From positions 6,230 through 70,229 of the forward strand of contig CAJUBZ010000003.1 of the NCBI GenBank assembly GCA_910584795.1: a DNA stretch of 64,000 bases, given 5' to 3'. Source of the DNA: an uncultured Eubacterium sp. (GTDB lineage Bacteria; Bacillota; Clostridia; Lachnospirales; Lachnospiraceae). Under the pieces are notes generated by a model that was not told the DNA's origin, did not search any database, and saw only the letters and a list, made by a program, of their open reading frames with translations. This document shows positions 52,751 through 62,498 of the stretch, piece after piece; within the stretch, counting starts at the first letter, position 1; every line of letters starts with the position of its first letter. A program made the position numbers and the translations under genes.

Positions 52751-53785
52751 ATGAAAAGAAGAATGTTATTACTAATGGCAACGATAGTTTTTGGAGCTGT
52801 TGTGATGGCAGGATGTTCTGAAAAGGACAGCAAAGACGAAACAAAAGAGGTGACAATAGGTGTTCAGGATACAGATATTTCCGCTATTGTTGCAGATAAT
52901 AAGGGGTATTTTGACAAGGTATTTAAAGAAGAAAATATCAATGCAAAAGTAAAACTGGTTATGTTTGATGCCGGTCCGGCTATTATGGAAGCGTTTAGTG
53001 CTAATAGTCTGGATTTTGGATGTCTGGGAGACCAGCCTTGTATTTCAGCTATTGCTACAGGATGTCCGGCAGAGATCATCGGCACATACAGAACACAAAA
53101 AACAGGTACTGCAGTCATTGCTAACAGAAATTCTAAAATCGAGAAAGTGGAAGACTTAAAAGGGAAGAAAATAGGGCTGACGTTAGGAAGTAATGCTGAA
53201 CATTTATTAAATATTGTTTTAGAAGATGCAGGATTAACTCAGAAAGATGTAGAGATTGTTGCATTAGAACAGGCAGATATGCTTTCAGTACTACAGACAG
53301 GAGATATTGATGCAGCGGCTGTATGGGAGCCGAGAATATCCCAGTCAAAAGATTATGCGTTCCGATTAGCTGATGGTAAAGGAACATATGATAAAAATGG
53401 AAAACAAATAAAACAGGTTGAGTATAAATACTTCTGCAATCCGTTTGCAGCAAACACAGCATTTACGAGTGAAAACAAAGAAATTACAACAGCAGTATTA
53501 AAAGCTTTAGAAATGGGAGCAAAATATACTGACGAAAATACAGAAGATGCAATTAATATTATGGCAGATTATACAGGAGTAGATGCTAATGTGGCGTCAG
53601 CATCTGTAAACTGTGAAGATAGAGATGTCAAAATAACAGATGAAAAAATAGCTGCTTTTAAAGCTACGGTAGAATTCTTGATTTCTTCAAATCAGTTCGA
53701 CACATCCAGTGATGATTGTGTAATCAAATCCGCAGATGACATTACAAAATATATTAATACATCTTACTATGATGCAATTAAATAG
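52751..53785 (+). CDS. ABC substrate-binding lipoprotein (sulfonate/taurine/nitrate type)
   Basis: Lipoprotein of 344 aa. Signal and lipobox VVMAGC (Cys near 22) followed by a charged linker, then a type II periplasmic-binding fold like SsuA/TauA/ThiY: DISAIVADNKGYFDKVFKEE, DAGPAIMEAFSANSLDFGCLG, IGLTLGSNAEHLL. It captures a small organosulfonate-like ligand; nitrate or thiamine-precursor ligands cannot be excluded. AGGAGG precedes ATG 52751. First gene of an operon with permease, ATPase and a LysR regulator. Confidence 0.9.
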   Translation: MKRRMLLLMATIVFGAVVMAGCSEKDSKDETKEVTIGVQDTDISAIVADNKGYFDKVFKEENINAKVKLVMFDAGPAIMEAFSANSLDFGCLGDQPCISAIATGCPAEIIGTYRTQKTGTAVIANRNSKIEKVEDLKGKKIGLTLGSNAEHLLNIVLEDAGLTQKDVEIVALEQADMLSVLQTGDIDAAAVWEPRISQSKDYAFRLADGKGTYDKNGKQIKQVEYKYFCNPFAANTAFTSENKEITTAVLKALEMGAKYTDENTEDAINIMADYTGVDANVASASVNCEDRDVKITDEKIAAFKATVEFLISSNQFDTSSDDCVIKSADDITKYINTSYYDAIK

Positions 53786-53797
53786 AGGTAAACAACT

Positions 53798-54583
53798 GTG
53801 AATAAAAAATACATTATTAAAAAAATTTTCCTTAATATCATTACACCTGCTTTGATTCCGGTAATAGGAATTGTAATTTGGCAGTTGTGCAGTGATGCAG
53901 GAATGATTAATTTGCGATTGTATCCTTCTCCGGATAAAATCTGGGATACATTTGTACAGTCCATTAGCAATGGAAGCTTGGGTGAAAATCTTTCAGTCAG
54001 TGTAAGAAGAGTTTTAATTGGATTTGTAATTGGAGGAAGCTGCGGACTTGTATTAGGGATAATTACAGGATTATTTTCCTGGATTAATAAAGCGCTTAGT
54101 GCTATTGTAGGAGCTTTAAGGCCAATACCTATGGTAGCATGGATTCCATTGTTCATTTTATGGCTGGGAATTGATGAGGCTCCAAAGATTGCAGTTATTA
54201 CTGTTGGTAGTTTCTGGCCTATATTGGTAAACACGTCTCAGGGAATTAAAAATGTTGACAATAAATATTTAGAAGTTGGACAAATACTTGAGAAAAACAA
54301 ATTTCAGATATTAACTAAAATTATCTGGCCCGCATCATTACCATCTGTATTTACTGGTGTCAGACTTGGAATCAGTTCAGCATGGAATTGTGTAGTAACA
54401 GCCGAAATGATTGCTGCGTCGGCGGGCATCGGGCATATGATTATGCAGGGAAGGCAGTATCATAATGTTGCACAGGTATTAGTTGGTGTTGCTGTAATAG
54501 GAGTGATTGGTCTGGTATTAGATTTATTTCTTATATGGCTGGAAGATGTTATTTTGAAATGGAATGTGCAAGAAGGGAAATAA
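53798..54583 (+). CDS. ABC permease (SsuC/TauC type)
   Basis: Membrane protein of 261 aa with about six helices of the BPD_transp_1 family. Conserved start IIWQLCSDAGMINLRLYPSPDKIWDTF, the RPIPMVAWIPLFILWLGIDEAPK loop contacting the ATPase, and GISSAWNCVVTAEMIAASAGIGHMI near the end are typical of sulfonate/taurine permeases. Start is GTG 53798, 12 bp after the binding-protein gene. Only one permease gene is present, so it should act as a homodimer. Confidence 0.93.
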   Translation: MNKKYIIKKIFLNIITPALIPVIGIVIWQLCSDAGMINLRLYPSPDKIWDTFVQSISNGSLGENLSVSVRRVLIGFVIGGSCGLVLGIITGLFSWINKALSAIVGALRPIPMVAWIPLFILWLGIDEAPKIAVITVGSFWPILVNTSQGIKNVDNKYLEVGQILEKNKFQILTKIIWPASLPSVFTGVRLGISSAWNCVVTAEMIAASAGIGHMIMQGRQYHNVAQVLVGVAVIGVIGLVLDLFLIWLEDVILKWNVQEGK

Positions 54584-54588
54584 GACTG

Positions 54589-55371
54589 ATGAGTGAGATG
54601 ATGAATCAGGGGATTGGAGTTAAGATTAATAATGTAAGTAAAGATTTTCTTGTAGATAATGAAAAAATAAAAGTATTAGATAATATTAATATGGATATCA
54701 AACCGGGAGAATTTGTCAGCATCGTAGGTTCCAGCGGATGTGGAAAAAGTACATTGTTAAAAATGCTGGGGGGGTTACAGACCCCAAGTACTGGAGAAAT
54801 ACATGTTGGTAACAGACTGGTGGAGAGACCAAATGTTGAGGTTGGGATGATTTTTCAGGAATCCCGGTTGTTTCCATGGTTGACTTTAGAAGAAAATATT
54901 GCATTTGGTATACATGAAAAACTGCCAAGGGATGTGAAGGAACAAATGGTACATGAGCATATTCAAATGGTCGGATTGGAAGGGTTTGAAAAGGCTCTTC
55001 CCAAACAATTATCAGGCGGAATGCAGCAGAGGGCAAGTATCGCTCGAACTTTAATTAACAGGCCAAAGGTATTGTTGTTGGATGAACCATTTGGTGCTTT
55101 GGATGCATTGACCAGAATAACAATGCAAAATGAAATTTTGAAAATATGGGAAATGGAAAAGACAACAATGATTCTGGTTACTCATGATATCGATGAATCG
55201 ATTTATCTGGGAGACAGGGTGATGGTGTTTTCAAGCAGACCCGGAAAAATAAAGAAAATGATAGATGTGGATATCGAAAGACCAAGAAAAAGGAACAGTC
55301 AGAACTTTATGGAACTCCGTGAAGAAATTTATAGTGAATTTTTTGGAGAAATAAGTTATAATAAAGCATAA
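54589..55371 (+). CDS. ABC ATP-binding protein (SsuB/TauB type)
   Basis: ATPase of 260 aa. Walker A GSSGCGKST near 46, Q-loop in FQESRLFPWLTLEEN, signature LSGGMQQRASIARTL near 142, Walker B VLLLDEPFGALD near 162, and the switch His in ILVTHDIDES. I start at ATG 54589, 5 bp after the permease stop; the frame is open from 54535 inside the permease gene, without a ribosome site. Powers uptake by the preceding permease. Confidence 0.95.
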   Translation: MSEMMNQGIGVKINNVSKDFLVDNEKIKVLDNINMDIKPGEFVSIVGSSGCGKSTLLKMLGGLQTPSTGEIHVGNRLVERPNVEVGMIFQESRLFPWLTLEENIAFGIHEKLPRDVKEQMVHEHIQMVGLEGFEKALPKQLSGGMQQRASIARTLINRPKVLLLDEPFGALDALTRITMQNEILKIWEMEKTTMILVTHDIDESIYLGDRVMVFSSRPGKIKKMIDVDIERPRKRNSQNFMELREEIYSEFFGEISYNKA

Positions 55372-55400
55372 TATCAAAAAAAAAGGATTGTGAGGTTATT

Positions 55401-56351
55401 GTGAAACAGAACGAATTTTTTTATATCAAAGAAGTTGCGAAGCATCATAGTTTTTCGAAAGCATCAAAGGCATTAGGAATATCACAGCCGGCATTAAGTA
55501 ATTATATTAAGAAGGTAGAGGAATCTTTAGGAGTATTACTTTTTGATAGAAGTATTTCACCAATAGAGATTACGGAATTTGGAAAGATATATTTACAATA
55601 TGCAGATGAAGTTATTCAGGCAGGTGACAAACTCAATAGTATTATGTCGGATTTACAGAATTTAAAGAAAGGTGAATTGATTATCGGTAGTACTGCCAGT
55701 TTTTCTACAGGGTATCTTCCGGGACCACTCTCCATTTTCCATAATAGTTATCCGGGTATTAATTTGAAGATTATTGAAGGTAAGGTTTCTGAAGTAAGGG
55801 AACAATGTCTGATTGGAGAAGTTGATATGTTTTTGTCAGATTCGGATATCAATGACGAATTATTTGACAAAAAAATATTGTTTGATGAACGTATCATTAT
55901 GGTGGTTCCAAGAGAACTGGAAATCAATGAAAAAATAAAAGATTACAGAGTTCCGTTACAAGAGATTGTAAAAGGCAATTTATGCGATAAAAAGTATAAA
56001 TCTCTTAGTTTGAAAGTCATGAAGGATCAGAATTTTATTTTGTTAAATGAGCAGCAGCATATCAGACATATGGTTGACAGAATGTTTAATAATGCCGGTT
56101 TCCATCCGAATGTTGTAATGCAGGTTCCACAGACTATTACAGGTCTGGCAATGAGTATTGCAGGGGTTGGAATATCTTTTGTTGCCGAAAGTACAATTAA
56201 GTATAATAATTTGGAAGAACACCCATATTATTATAAAGTAGGCGGTGATAAAGAAGCTATCCGAACAATGTGTATTGCGTATAAGAAAGGAAAATATATT
56301 CCAAACGCAGGACAGAAATTTATAGAAATTCTAAAAGAGCAATTAGGATAA
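55401..56351 (+). CDS. LysR family transcription regulator
   Basis: Regulator of 316 aa. Winged HTH in residues 1-60 (FYIKEVAKHHSFSKASKALGISQPALSNYIKKVEE in pieces: HSFSKASKALG, SQPALSNYIKK), linker helix to ~88, and a ligand-binding domain from ~90. Start GTG 55401. Unlike most LysR genes, which face away from their targets, it is the last gene of the ABC operon, implying autoregulation with the transporter. The effector could be the transported compound or a sulfur metabolite. Confidence 0.93.
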   Translation: MKQNEFFYIKEVAKHHSFSKASKALGISQPALSNYIKKVEESLGVLLFDRSISPIEITEFGKIYLQYADEVIQAGDKLNSIMSDLQNLKKGELIIGSTASFSTGYLPGPLSIFHNSYPGINLKIIEGKVSEVREQCLIGEVDMFLSDSDINDELFDKKILFDERIIMVVPRELEINEKIKDYRVPLQEIVKGNLCDKKYKSLSLKVMKDQNFILLNEQQHIRHMVDRMFNNAGFHPNVVMQVPQTITGLAMSIAGVGISFVAESTIKYNNLEEHPYYYKVGGDKEAIRTMCIAYKKGKYIPNAGQKFIEILKEQLG

Positions 56352-56376
56352 AGCGCACCAGCGGTGCGCTTTTTCT
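56352..56376 (+). terminator. Terminator of the ABC-LysR operon
   Basis: AGCGCACC and GGTGCGCT with a 3-nt loop, then TTTTT. Confidence 0.93.
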
Positions 56377-56468
56377 GTGTTTGTTTTATTGCACTAATAC
56401 GTTGCTTATGATAAAATAAAAAAGATTATGGGAATTTGTGCCCGTTCACTTAAAACAGTATCGAGGTA

Positions 56469-56912
56469 ATGAAAATGCTAAATAATGAAAAAATCATATT
56501 AATGACAAAATTGTCATTATACGAGCAGAAAAATGAAAAATCAGAAATAAAATCCAGCAGATATTTCAAAAGTGATTATATGTTGATGAAAATGCTGGGT
56601 TCTTTTATAAGCGTTACTGTAGGATATTTTTTATGCTTGGTATTATGGGGTGTCTTTAGTGCAGATAAAATGATTGGGAGTATGACTACTACAGGAAAGT
56701 TTGTTGGGCTGCTTGTTCTACTTGTGATTATATATGCTGCACTGACTGTTACATATATGATTTTCAGTTATGCGTTTTTTTCACATAGATTTCGAAAAAT
56801 TAGGAGAAATTTAAAAGAATATAATGGAGATTTAAAAACATTACATCGAATACAGGAACAGGAATATGATGCAATTATTGATGAATTAGAAGAGGGAGGC
56901 GAGGAAGCATAA
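56469..56912 (+). CDS. Two-TM membrane protein, unknown
   Basis: Protein of 147 aa, not recognised. A short cytoplasmic start, two membrane helices (~43-65 and ~75-103), and a charged cytoplasmic tail (RFRKIRRNLKEYNGDLKTLH, then an acidic end). GAGGTAATG places the start at 56469, with another in-frame ATG at 56475. It overlaps the next gene by one base (TAATG), so the pair is co-translated. Both precede cdaA and may belong to envelope homeostasis. Confidence 0.7.
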   Translation: MKMLNNEKIILMTKLSLYEQKNEKSEIKSSRYFKSDYMLMKMLGSFISVTVGYFLCLVLWGVFSADKMIGSMTTTGKFVGLLVLLVIIYAALTVTYMIFSYAFFSHRFRKIRRNLKEYNGDLKTLHRIQEQEYDAIIDELEEGGEEA

Positions 56913-57874
56913 TGACAACTTTATTTGAATTAAGAGAAAAACTAAAAAATTTTTATGGGGCTCATGAAGTGATGCTGAGACCAATCATTAAATTCATTGC
57001 AGTGTTTGTATCATTGCTTCTGATTAAATCTAATATTGGGTTTATGAGTTTTTTAAATTCGTGGCTCATAATGCTTTCACTATCTGTAATCAGTGCTTTT
57101 CTTCCGTGGAATGTGGTGGCAGTTATTTTGTCGGCAGATATATTAGCAAATGTATTTTCTGTTTCCATTGAATTGGGAGGACTCATTTTATTAATTGTAT
57201 TAATTTTGTTTTTACTGTTTTTCAGATTTTCTCCAAAACAGGGAGCACTTTTAGTATTTATTCCATTGGCATTCTTTTTGAAAATACCGTATGCAATACC
57301 TGTTGTTGTCGGTTTGCTGTGGGCACCATATGCAATTATACCGGTTATATTTGGTACAATTATATATTTTATGATTTATGTAATAAGCGAAAATACAGCG
57401 CTTTTAACACGTATGTCTAATGGCAATATTAGTTCTGCCAGTGTTAATTCTATTATTAATATGATGGGTAATAATAATGAGATGGTTTTAATTATAATTG
57501 CGTTTGTAATAACCATTTTGGTAGTGTATTTTATCAAGAGAATGTCAGTAGATAATGCATGGACTATTGCAATTTTTGCTGGAGGAATCTTGCAGTTTGT
57601 TATTGTTCTGGTAGGCAGCCTTATGTTAAAAACGGACAGTTCGCTGATAGAAATAATAATCGGGAATACTCTTTCGGTTGTTGTGTCCTTTATCATACAT
57701 TTTTTTGTATTTTCTGTGGACTATTCAAGAACAGAGCATACCCAGTTTGAAGATGATGAATATTATTATTATGTAAAAGCTGTACCGAAAATTAACGTGA
57801 CAGCTCCGGAAATGAATGTTAAAAGAATTAATGCTCAAAGAAGGAAGAAGAATCAAAGTAAAAAGTTAAAATAA
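56912..57874 (+). CDS. Polytopic membrane protein upstream of cdaA, unknown
   Basis: Protein of 320 aa with about eight or nine hydrophobic segments between residues 25 and 275 and a basic C-terminal tail (INAQRRKKNQSKKLK). No transporter signature seen. It is translationally coupled to the preceding gene, and cdaA begins 37 bp later, so the likely context is the cyclic-di-AMP / cell-wall operon. Function unknown. Confidence 0.75.
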   Translation: MTTLFELREKLKNFYGAHEVMLRPIIKFIAVFVSLLLIKSNIGFMSFLNSWLIMLSLSVISAFLPWNVVAVILSADILANVFSVSIELGGLILLIVLILFLLFFRFSPKQGALLVFIPLAFFLKIPYAIPVVVGLLWAPYAIIPVIFGTIIYFMIYVISENTALLTRMSNGNISSASVNSIINMMGNNNEMVLIIIAFVITILVVYFIKRMSVDNAWTIAIFAGGILQFVIVLVGSLMLKTDSSLIEIIIGNTLSVVVSFIIHFFVFSVDYSRTEHTQFEDDEYYYYVKAVPKINVTAPEMNVKRINAQRRKKNQSKKLK

Positions 57875-57911
57875 TTCTATATAGAAAAAGGATTTAGAAA
57901 GGAGTGCAGGA

Positions 57912-58796
57912 TTGGGCGCAATATTTAGTTATGTTCAAGACTTTTTTGAAAAGTATTTAACAATACCGGATTTTTATATCAGCGATATTGTGGAAATTAT
58001 TGTAATTGCCGTGCTGATCTATTATGTTATCTTATGGTTTAGAAAAAGCAGAGCATGGGCATTATTAAAAGGTATATTGGTTATTGTTGTTTTCATGGTT
58101 ATTGCATCATTGTTTCATCTTACCACTCTTTTATGGATTATAAATAAGACATTAAGTGCAGGTATTATTGCAATTGTAATTATATTCCAGCCGGAGTTAC
58201 GTAGAGCTTTGGAGGAACTTGGAAAGAAAAATGTAGTATTTAAGTTACTAAAAGTTGGAAATAATATAGAGGACGAGAGGCTCAGTGATAAATCGATTGA
58301 AGAAATTATTAGAGCGACTCTGGAGATGGCAAAAGTTAAAACAGGAGCATTAATTGTGATTGCCAGAGATCATGATTTAAGTCAATATAGTGAGACGGGG
58401 ATTAAAATTGGAGCAAAAATTACCAGTCAGTTATTAATTAATATTTTTGAAAAGAATACGCCGCTGCATGATGGTGCGGTTATTATGGAAAATGACAAAG
58501 TGGTTTCTGCAACCTGTTATCTTCCGCTGTCCGATAGTGTATCTTTGAGCAAAGAGCTGGGAACAAGACATAGGGCAGGACTTGGTATCAGTGAGGTGAC
58601 AGACAGTATTGTAATTATTGTGTCGGAAGAGACGGGAAGTATTTCTATAGCAAGAGATGGGCAGTTAATCAGGTATGCAGATGCTGCGGTATTGAAAAGT
58701 GAGTTAGTGAAAGCCCAGGCCAAAGTAGAAATGAAACCGAAGAAACGGTTTTGGAAAGGAAGGGAGCGCAATGAAAAAAGCGATGATGAAGATTAA
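57912..58796 (+). CDS. cdaA: Diadenylate cyclase CdaA
   Basis: Membrane enzyme of 294 aa making cyclic-di-AMP from two ATP. Three N-terminal helices (~20-95), then a DisA_N domain with the catalytic HDGAVIMEND near 180 and GTRHRAGLG near 215. Start is TTG 57912, preceded by AAAGGAGTG; no in-frame ATG fits. It overlaps cdaR by 26 bp. C-di-AMP controls potassium, osmolyte and wall homeostasis, and CdaR modulates this cyclase. Confidence 0.96.
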   Translation: MGAIFSYVQDFFEKYLTIPDFYISDIVEIIVIAVLIYYVILWFRKSRAWALLKGILVIVVFMVIASLFHLTTLLWIINKTLSAGIIAIVIIFQPELRRALEELGKKNVVFKLLKVGNNIEDERLSDKSIEEIIRATLEMAKVKTGALIVIARDHDLSQYSETGIKIGAKITSQLLINIFEKNTPLHDGAVIMENDKVVSATCYLPLSDSVSLSKELGTRHRAGLGISEVTDSIVIIVSEETGSISIARDGQLIRYADAAVLKSELVKAQAKVEMKPKKRFWKGRERNEKSDDED

Positions 58797-60006
58797 AGCT
58801 TCATTAACACATAATGTAGGCATAAAAGTAGTTGCGTTGGTAGTTGCAGCTTTAATCTGGCTGACAGTCATCAATATGACAGATCCAGAAAAAACAGTGA
58901 TTATATATGGTATTCCGGTAGAGATAACTCATGAAGATGCTATTAGTGATATGGAAATGGTTTATGAGGTAAGATCTGATAAACATGTAAACATTACCAT
59001 ATCGGGTAAAAGGTCAGTTGTAAGCGGGTTATCGGCGGATGACTTTAGAGCTACAGCTTCTTTGAAGGAACTGTCAAAAGTGAATTCTGTTCCTATTGAA
59101 GTTGCAGCAAGACAGGGCTTCAAGGCAAGAAAGGTTACTATCGAAAAACAGTCTGTACAGACACTGATGATTGAGGTAGAACAGATAAAGAAAGAAAATT
59201 TTGATATTCAGGTGGAATATAGTGGAAAAGCAGCGGCAGGATTTGTTCCAAGCAAATACACACTGTCGAAAAATAATGTTTCTATTACAGCGCCAAATTC
59301 TATATTGAATAGTATTGACAGAGTTGTAGCAGAGTGTGAATTGGAAGGAAATAATGCTGATTTTACAAATAAGTGCAGATTGCTGTTATATGATTCTAAG
59401 GGAAATATTATTAGAACAAAACATGTAAAAATGTCCAGCAGACAGGTATATGTTACGGTTCAGATTGATGAGGAAAAGGAAATCCCTATTGAGATTGGTA
59501 ATATTGGAAAGCCTGCAAAAGGATATGAAATAAAAAGTACAATTTTATCTTTAGATAAAGTGCGATTAGTAGGAGATAATGAGATCCTTAAAAGTATTGA
59601 TAGAATTTTACTGGAGAAAGATATTGATATTTCAAAATCAAAAGACAAATATACAAAGACCTTTGATTTAAAGAAATATGTTCCTACAGGAGTTACAATT
59701 AATGGAGATTCAACAGTAAAAATAGAAATAGAAATAGGAAAAATGGCCACAAAAACATTTAATATCAAGCCTTCAGATATCGAAATAAAAAATCAGGGAG
59801 AAAATAAAATTCAGATATTGGATGATGTTAAGGTTACATTACAAGGCGAGAATGAAATAATAACTAAAATTACTTCTAAAGATATTAAGGCAAGTATTAA
59901 TGTGGACAAGTTGGATAAAGGTGAACATTCTATTCCGTTGAAGCTAAAGATTCCGGAAGGAACAATGGTAATGGAAGATGTGAATGTGCAAATAAAGATA
60001 AAATAA
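58771..60006 (+). CDS. cdaR: YbbR-domain regulator CdaR
   Basis: Protein of 411 aa with one N-terminal membrane helix (~17-36) and an extracellular region of about four YbbR repeats (~40-411; recurring patterns such as IPVEI, VSITAPNSIL, VRLVGDNEIL and VTLQGENEII). It binds and tunes CdaA. The start overlaps cdaA by 26 bp, as is usual. In many Firmicutes glmM follows; here galE does. Confidence 0.93.
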   Translation: MKKAMMKIKASLTHNVGIKVVALVVAALIWLTVINMTDPEKTVIIYGIPVEITHEDAISDMEMVYEVRSDKHVNITISGKRSVVSGLSADDFRATASLKELSKVNSVPIEVAARQGFKARKVTIEKQSVQTLMIEVEQIKKENFDIQVEYSGKAAAGFVPSKYTLSKNNVSITAPNSILNSIDRVVAECELEGNNADFTNKCRLLLYDSKGNIIRTKHVKMSSRQVYVTVQIDEEKEIPIEIGNIGKPAKGYEIKSTILSLDKVRLVGDNEILKSIDRILLEKDIDISKSKDKYTKTFDLKKYVPTGVTINGDSTVKIEIEIGKMATKTFNIKPSDIEIKNQGENKIQILDDVKVTLQGENEIITKITSKDIKASINVDKLDKGEHSIPLKLKIPEGTMVMEDVNVQIKIK

Positions 60007-60028
60007 TGTAGATATAGGAGGAATAATT

Positions 60029-61045
60029 ATGCATACTATTTTAGTTACAGGAGGAGCCGGCTATATTGGGAGTCACACTTGTGTTGAGTTATTAGAAGCA
60101 GGTTATGATGTTGTTGTGGTTGATAACCTTTGCAATTCATCAGAAGAGTCTTTGAAAAGGGTAGAAAAGATTACGGGAAAACAGGTGAAATTTTATAAGG
60201 CAGATATTGCTGATAAGACAGAAATGAAAAAGATTTTTGAAGAGAATGATATTTTCGGAGTAATTCATTTTGCCGGATTAAAGGCAGTGGGTGAATCTGT
60301 GCAGAAGCCTTTAGAATATTATCAGAATAATATCTCAGGAACACTGAATATGTGTGAGGTGATGAGGGAACAGGGTGTTAAAAATATTATTTTTAGTTCT
60401 TCTGCTACAGTATATGGGGATCCGGAGATGGTACCTATCACAGAGGCGTGTCCAAAGGGGCAGTGTACAAATCCTTATGGATGGACAAAATCTATGTTGG
60501 AGCAGATGCTTACGGATATCCAGAAGGCTGATGAGGAATGGAATGTAATTCTTCTTCGTTATTTTAATCCAATTGGTGCACATAAGAGTGGATTGATGGG
60601 TGAGGATCCGAATGGAATTCCAAATAATCTGATGCCATATGTGATGAAGGTTGCGATTGGAGAACTTCCACATGTAAACGTTTTTGGAGATGATTATCCA
60701 ACACCTGATGGTACAGGCGTGAGGGATTATATCCATGTCGTAGATTTGGCAGTAGGACATGTGAAAGCTATTCAGAAAATCGAAGAAAATCCAGGTGTAA
60801 AAGTTTATAACTTAGGAACAGGAAATGGATATAGTGTTTTAGATATTATTAAAAATGTAAGCAAGGCGGTGGGAAAAGAAATTCCATATGTAATTGCTGA
60901 AAGAAGAGCTGGCGATATTGCAGAGTGTTATGCAGATGCAGCTCTGGCAAAAGAAGAATTGGGATGGGAAGCCGAGAATGGAATCAAGGAAATGTGTGAG
61001 GATTCCTGGAATTGGCAGAAAAATAATCCAAAGGGTTATAGATAA
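60029..61045 (+). CDS. galE: UDP-glucose 4-epimerase
   Basis: SDR enzyme of 338 aa interconverting UDP-glucose and UDP-galactose. VTGGAGYIGSHTCVELL (NAD loop) at residue 5, SSSATVYG near 123 and the YGWTK catalytic Tyr-Lys near 149, NPIGAH and RDYIHVVDLA later. AGGAGG before ATG 60029. It supplies UDP-galactose for envelope polysaccharide, fitting the LCP ligase downstream. Confidence 0.95.
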   Translation: MHTILVTGGAGYIGSHTCVELLEAGYDVVVVDNLCNSSEESLKRVEKITGKQVKFYKADIADKTEMKKIFEENDIFGVIHFAGLKAVGESVQKPLEYYQNNISGTLNMCEVMREQGVKNIIFSSSATVYGDPEMVPITEACPKGQCTNPYGWTKSMLEQMLTDIQKADEEWNVILLRYFNPIGAHKSGLMGEDPNGIPNNLMPYVMKVAIGELPHVNVFGDDYPTPDGTGVRDYIHVVDLAVGHVKAIQKIEENPGVKVYNLGTGNGYSVLDIIKNVSKAVGKEIPYVIAERRAGDIAECYADAALAKEELGWEAENGIKEMCEDSWNWQKNNPKGYR

Positions 61046-61071
61046 ACTAAAACATATGATAGGAGAGAGCC

Positions 61072-62397
61072 GTGAGTTCAAAGAAGAAGACGAAGGAGCC
61101 TGGAAAGCAGCTAAAGACAATTAAAAGATTAAAGAAAGTAACTACAACCGTTGAAATTATATTTGGTGTTTTATTTATAATGGCAGCAGTTGTTCTGTTT
61201 GTTCCGGGAGTTAAAACAGAATTAATCAAAGGAATGGCAGGAACTACTGTAGGACAGAAAATTATTTCATGGTTTGGCAGTAAAGCTTATGCAGATAGTG
61301 TATTTGACAAAGAATTTGATACAAAAAAACTGAAGACCAATCAGTTGAAATATAATTATGCAGAAGAATATACCAACTTTGTTATGTTTGGGGTGGATTC
61401 CAGAGAGGGGCAGGTAAATACTTCTAATAGTGACTCCATATTAATCGTTAGTATTCATAATACCAATGGTGAAGTGAAAATGGTGTCGGTATATAGAGAT
61501 ACTATGCTTGGAATATGTGATAGTGCAGGAACGATTAATCAGTATTTTAAGGTTAATTCCGCATATTCGTATGGTGGTCCGGAAGGTGCAATTAATACCT
61601 TAAATCTAAACTTAGATTTAGATTTAAAGGATTATGTTACCGTAAATTTTGGAGGAGTGGCAGAAATTATAAATAAACTGGGGGGAATTACCGTGAATTT
61701 GACAGATGATGAATTACAGCAGTTAAATCATCATTTGAAGAGCACGATTAGTTCTACGGGAGAATATGCACCACCAGTGAAACGTAGTGGAAAGAATATT
61801 AAGTTAAATGGAATACAGGCAACAACATATTGTCGAATTCGTAAAGCTACATTTTATGATCCGGTTACAGGTGATGCTATCAGTAATGATTTTGGAAGGG
61901 CGGCACGTCAGCGTTCTGTAATTATGAAACTGGTGGAGAAAGCAAAAAAAGCAAGTATAAGTGAATTACAGGGAATGGTTGAAACGGTACTCAATGGAAA
62001 AAATAAAAAGGGTAACATTATTTTAACCAGTTTTACTTTTGATGAGATTATTAATCTTTTACCGATAATATTTGATTTTCAGTTAAGCGGCAGTGAAGGA
62101 TTCCCATCAAAGTTAGAAACAGGAACATTTGACGGGGTAAGTTACGTTGTGGCAAGTGGATTAAGTGCAAATGTAACAAGGCTACATGAATACTTATATG
62201 GAGAAAAAGATTATTTACCAACAGATAATGTCCGTGCCGTAGATAGCGCAATTACAGCAAAAACTGGAATTAGTGAAAATTCGGCAGGATATAATCCTAC
62301 AGAAATAGGAAAAAATAGTAATGCACCTACAGAAGAAGTCACTACTCAGGATATTAATTTTGATTATGATGATAAAGGAAAAAGTGATTTCTATTAA
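61072..62397 (+). CDS. LytR-CpsA-Psr family glycopolymer ligase
   Basis: Protein of 441 aa: basic cytoplasmic start, one membrane helix (~27-47), LCP domain ~95-310. The family pattern is visible: FVMFGVDSREG, SDSILIVSIHNTNGEVKMVSVYRDTM, then VNFGGVAEIINKLGGITVNL and ATTYCRIRKA. LCP enzymes attach wall teichoic acid or capsule polymers to peptidoglycan. Start GTG 61072 follows AGGAGAG. The C-terminal ~60 residues are Thr/Asn-rich and disordered. Confidence 0.92.
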   Translation: MSSKKKTKEPGKQLKTIKRLKKVTTTVEIIFGVLFIMAAVVLFVPGVKTELIKGMAGTTVGQKIISWFGSKAYADSVFDKEFDTKKLKTNQLKYNYAEEYTNFVMFGVDSREGQVNTSNSDSILIVSIHNTNGEVKMVSVYRDTMLGICDSAGTINQYFKVNSAYSYGGPEGAINTLNLNLDLDLKDYVTVNFGGVAEIINKLGGITVNLTDDELQQLNHHLKSTISSTGEYAPPVKRSGKNIKLNGIQATTYCRIRKATFYDPVTGDAISNDFGRAARQRSVIMKLVEKAKKASISELQGMVETVLNGKNKKGNIILTSFTFDEIINLLPIIFDFQLSGSEGFPSKLETGTFDGVSYVVASGLSANVTRLHEYLYGEKDYLPTDNVRAVDSAITAKTGISENSAGYNPTEIGKNSNAPTEEVTTQDINFDYDDKGKSDFY

Positions 62398-62498
62398 TAT
62401 AAATCGTTTTATTTTAACAGATAGAACACAAAATAATCACATATAAACTTTAAACTTTTTTTAGAAGTTAAATAAATTATGTGAAAGGAGACTTAATA

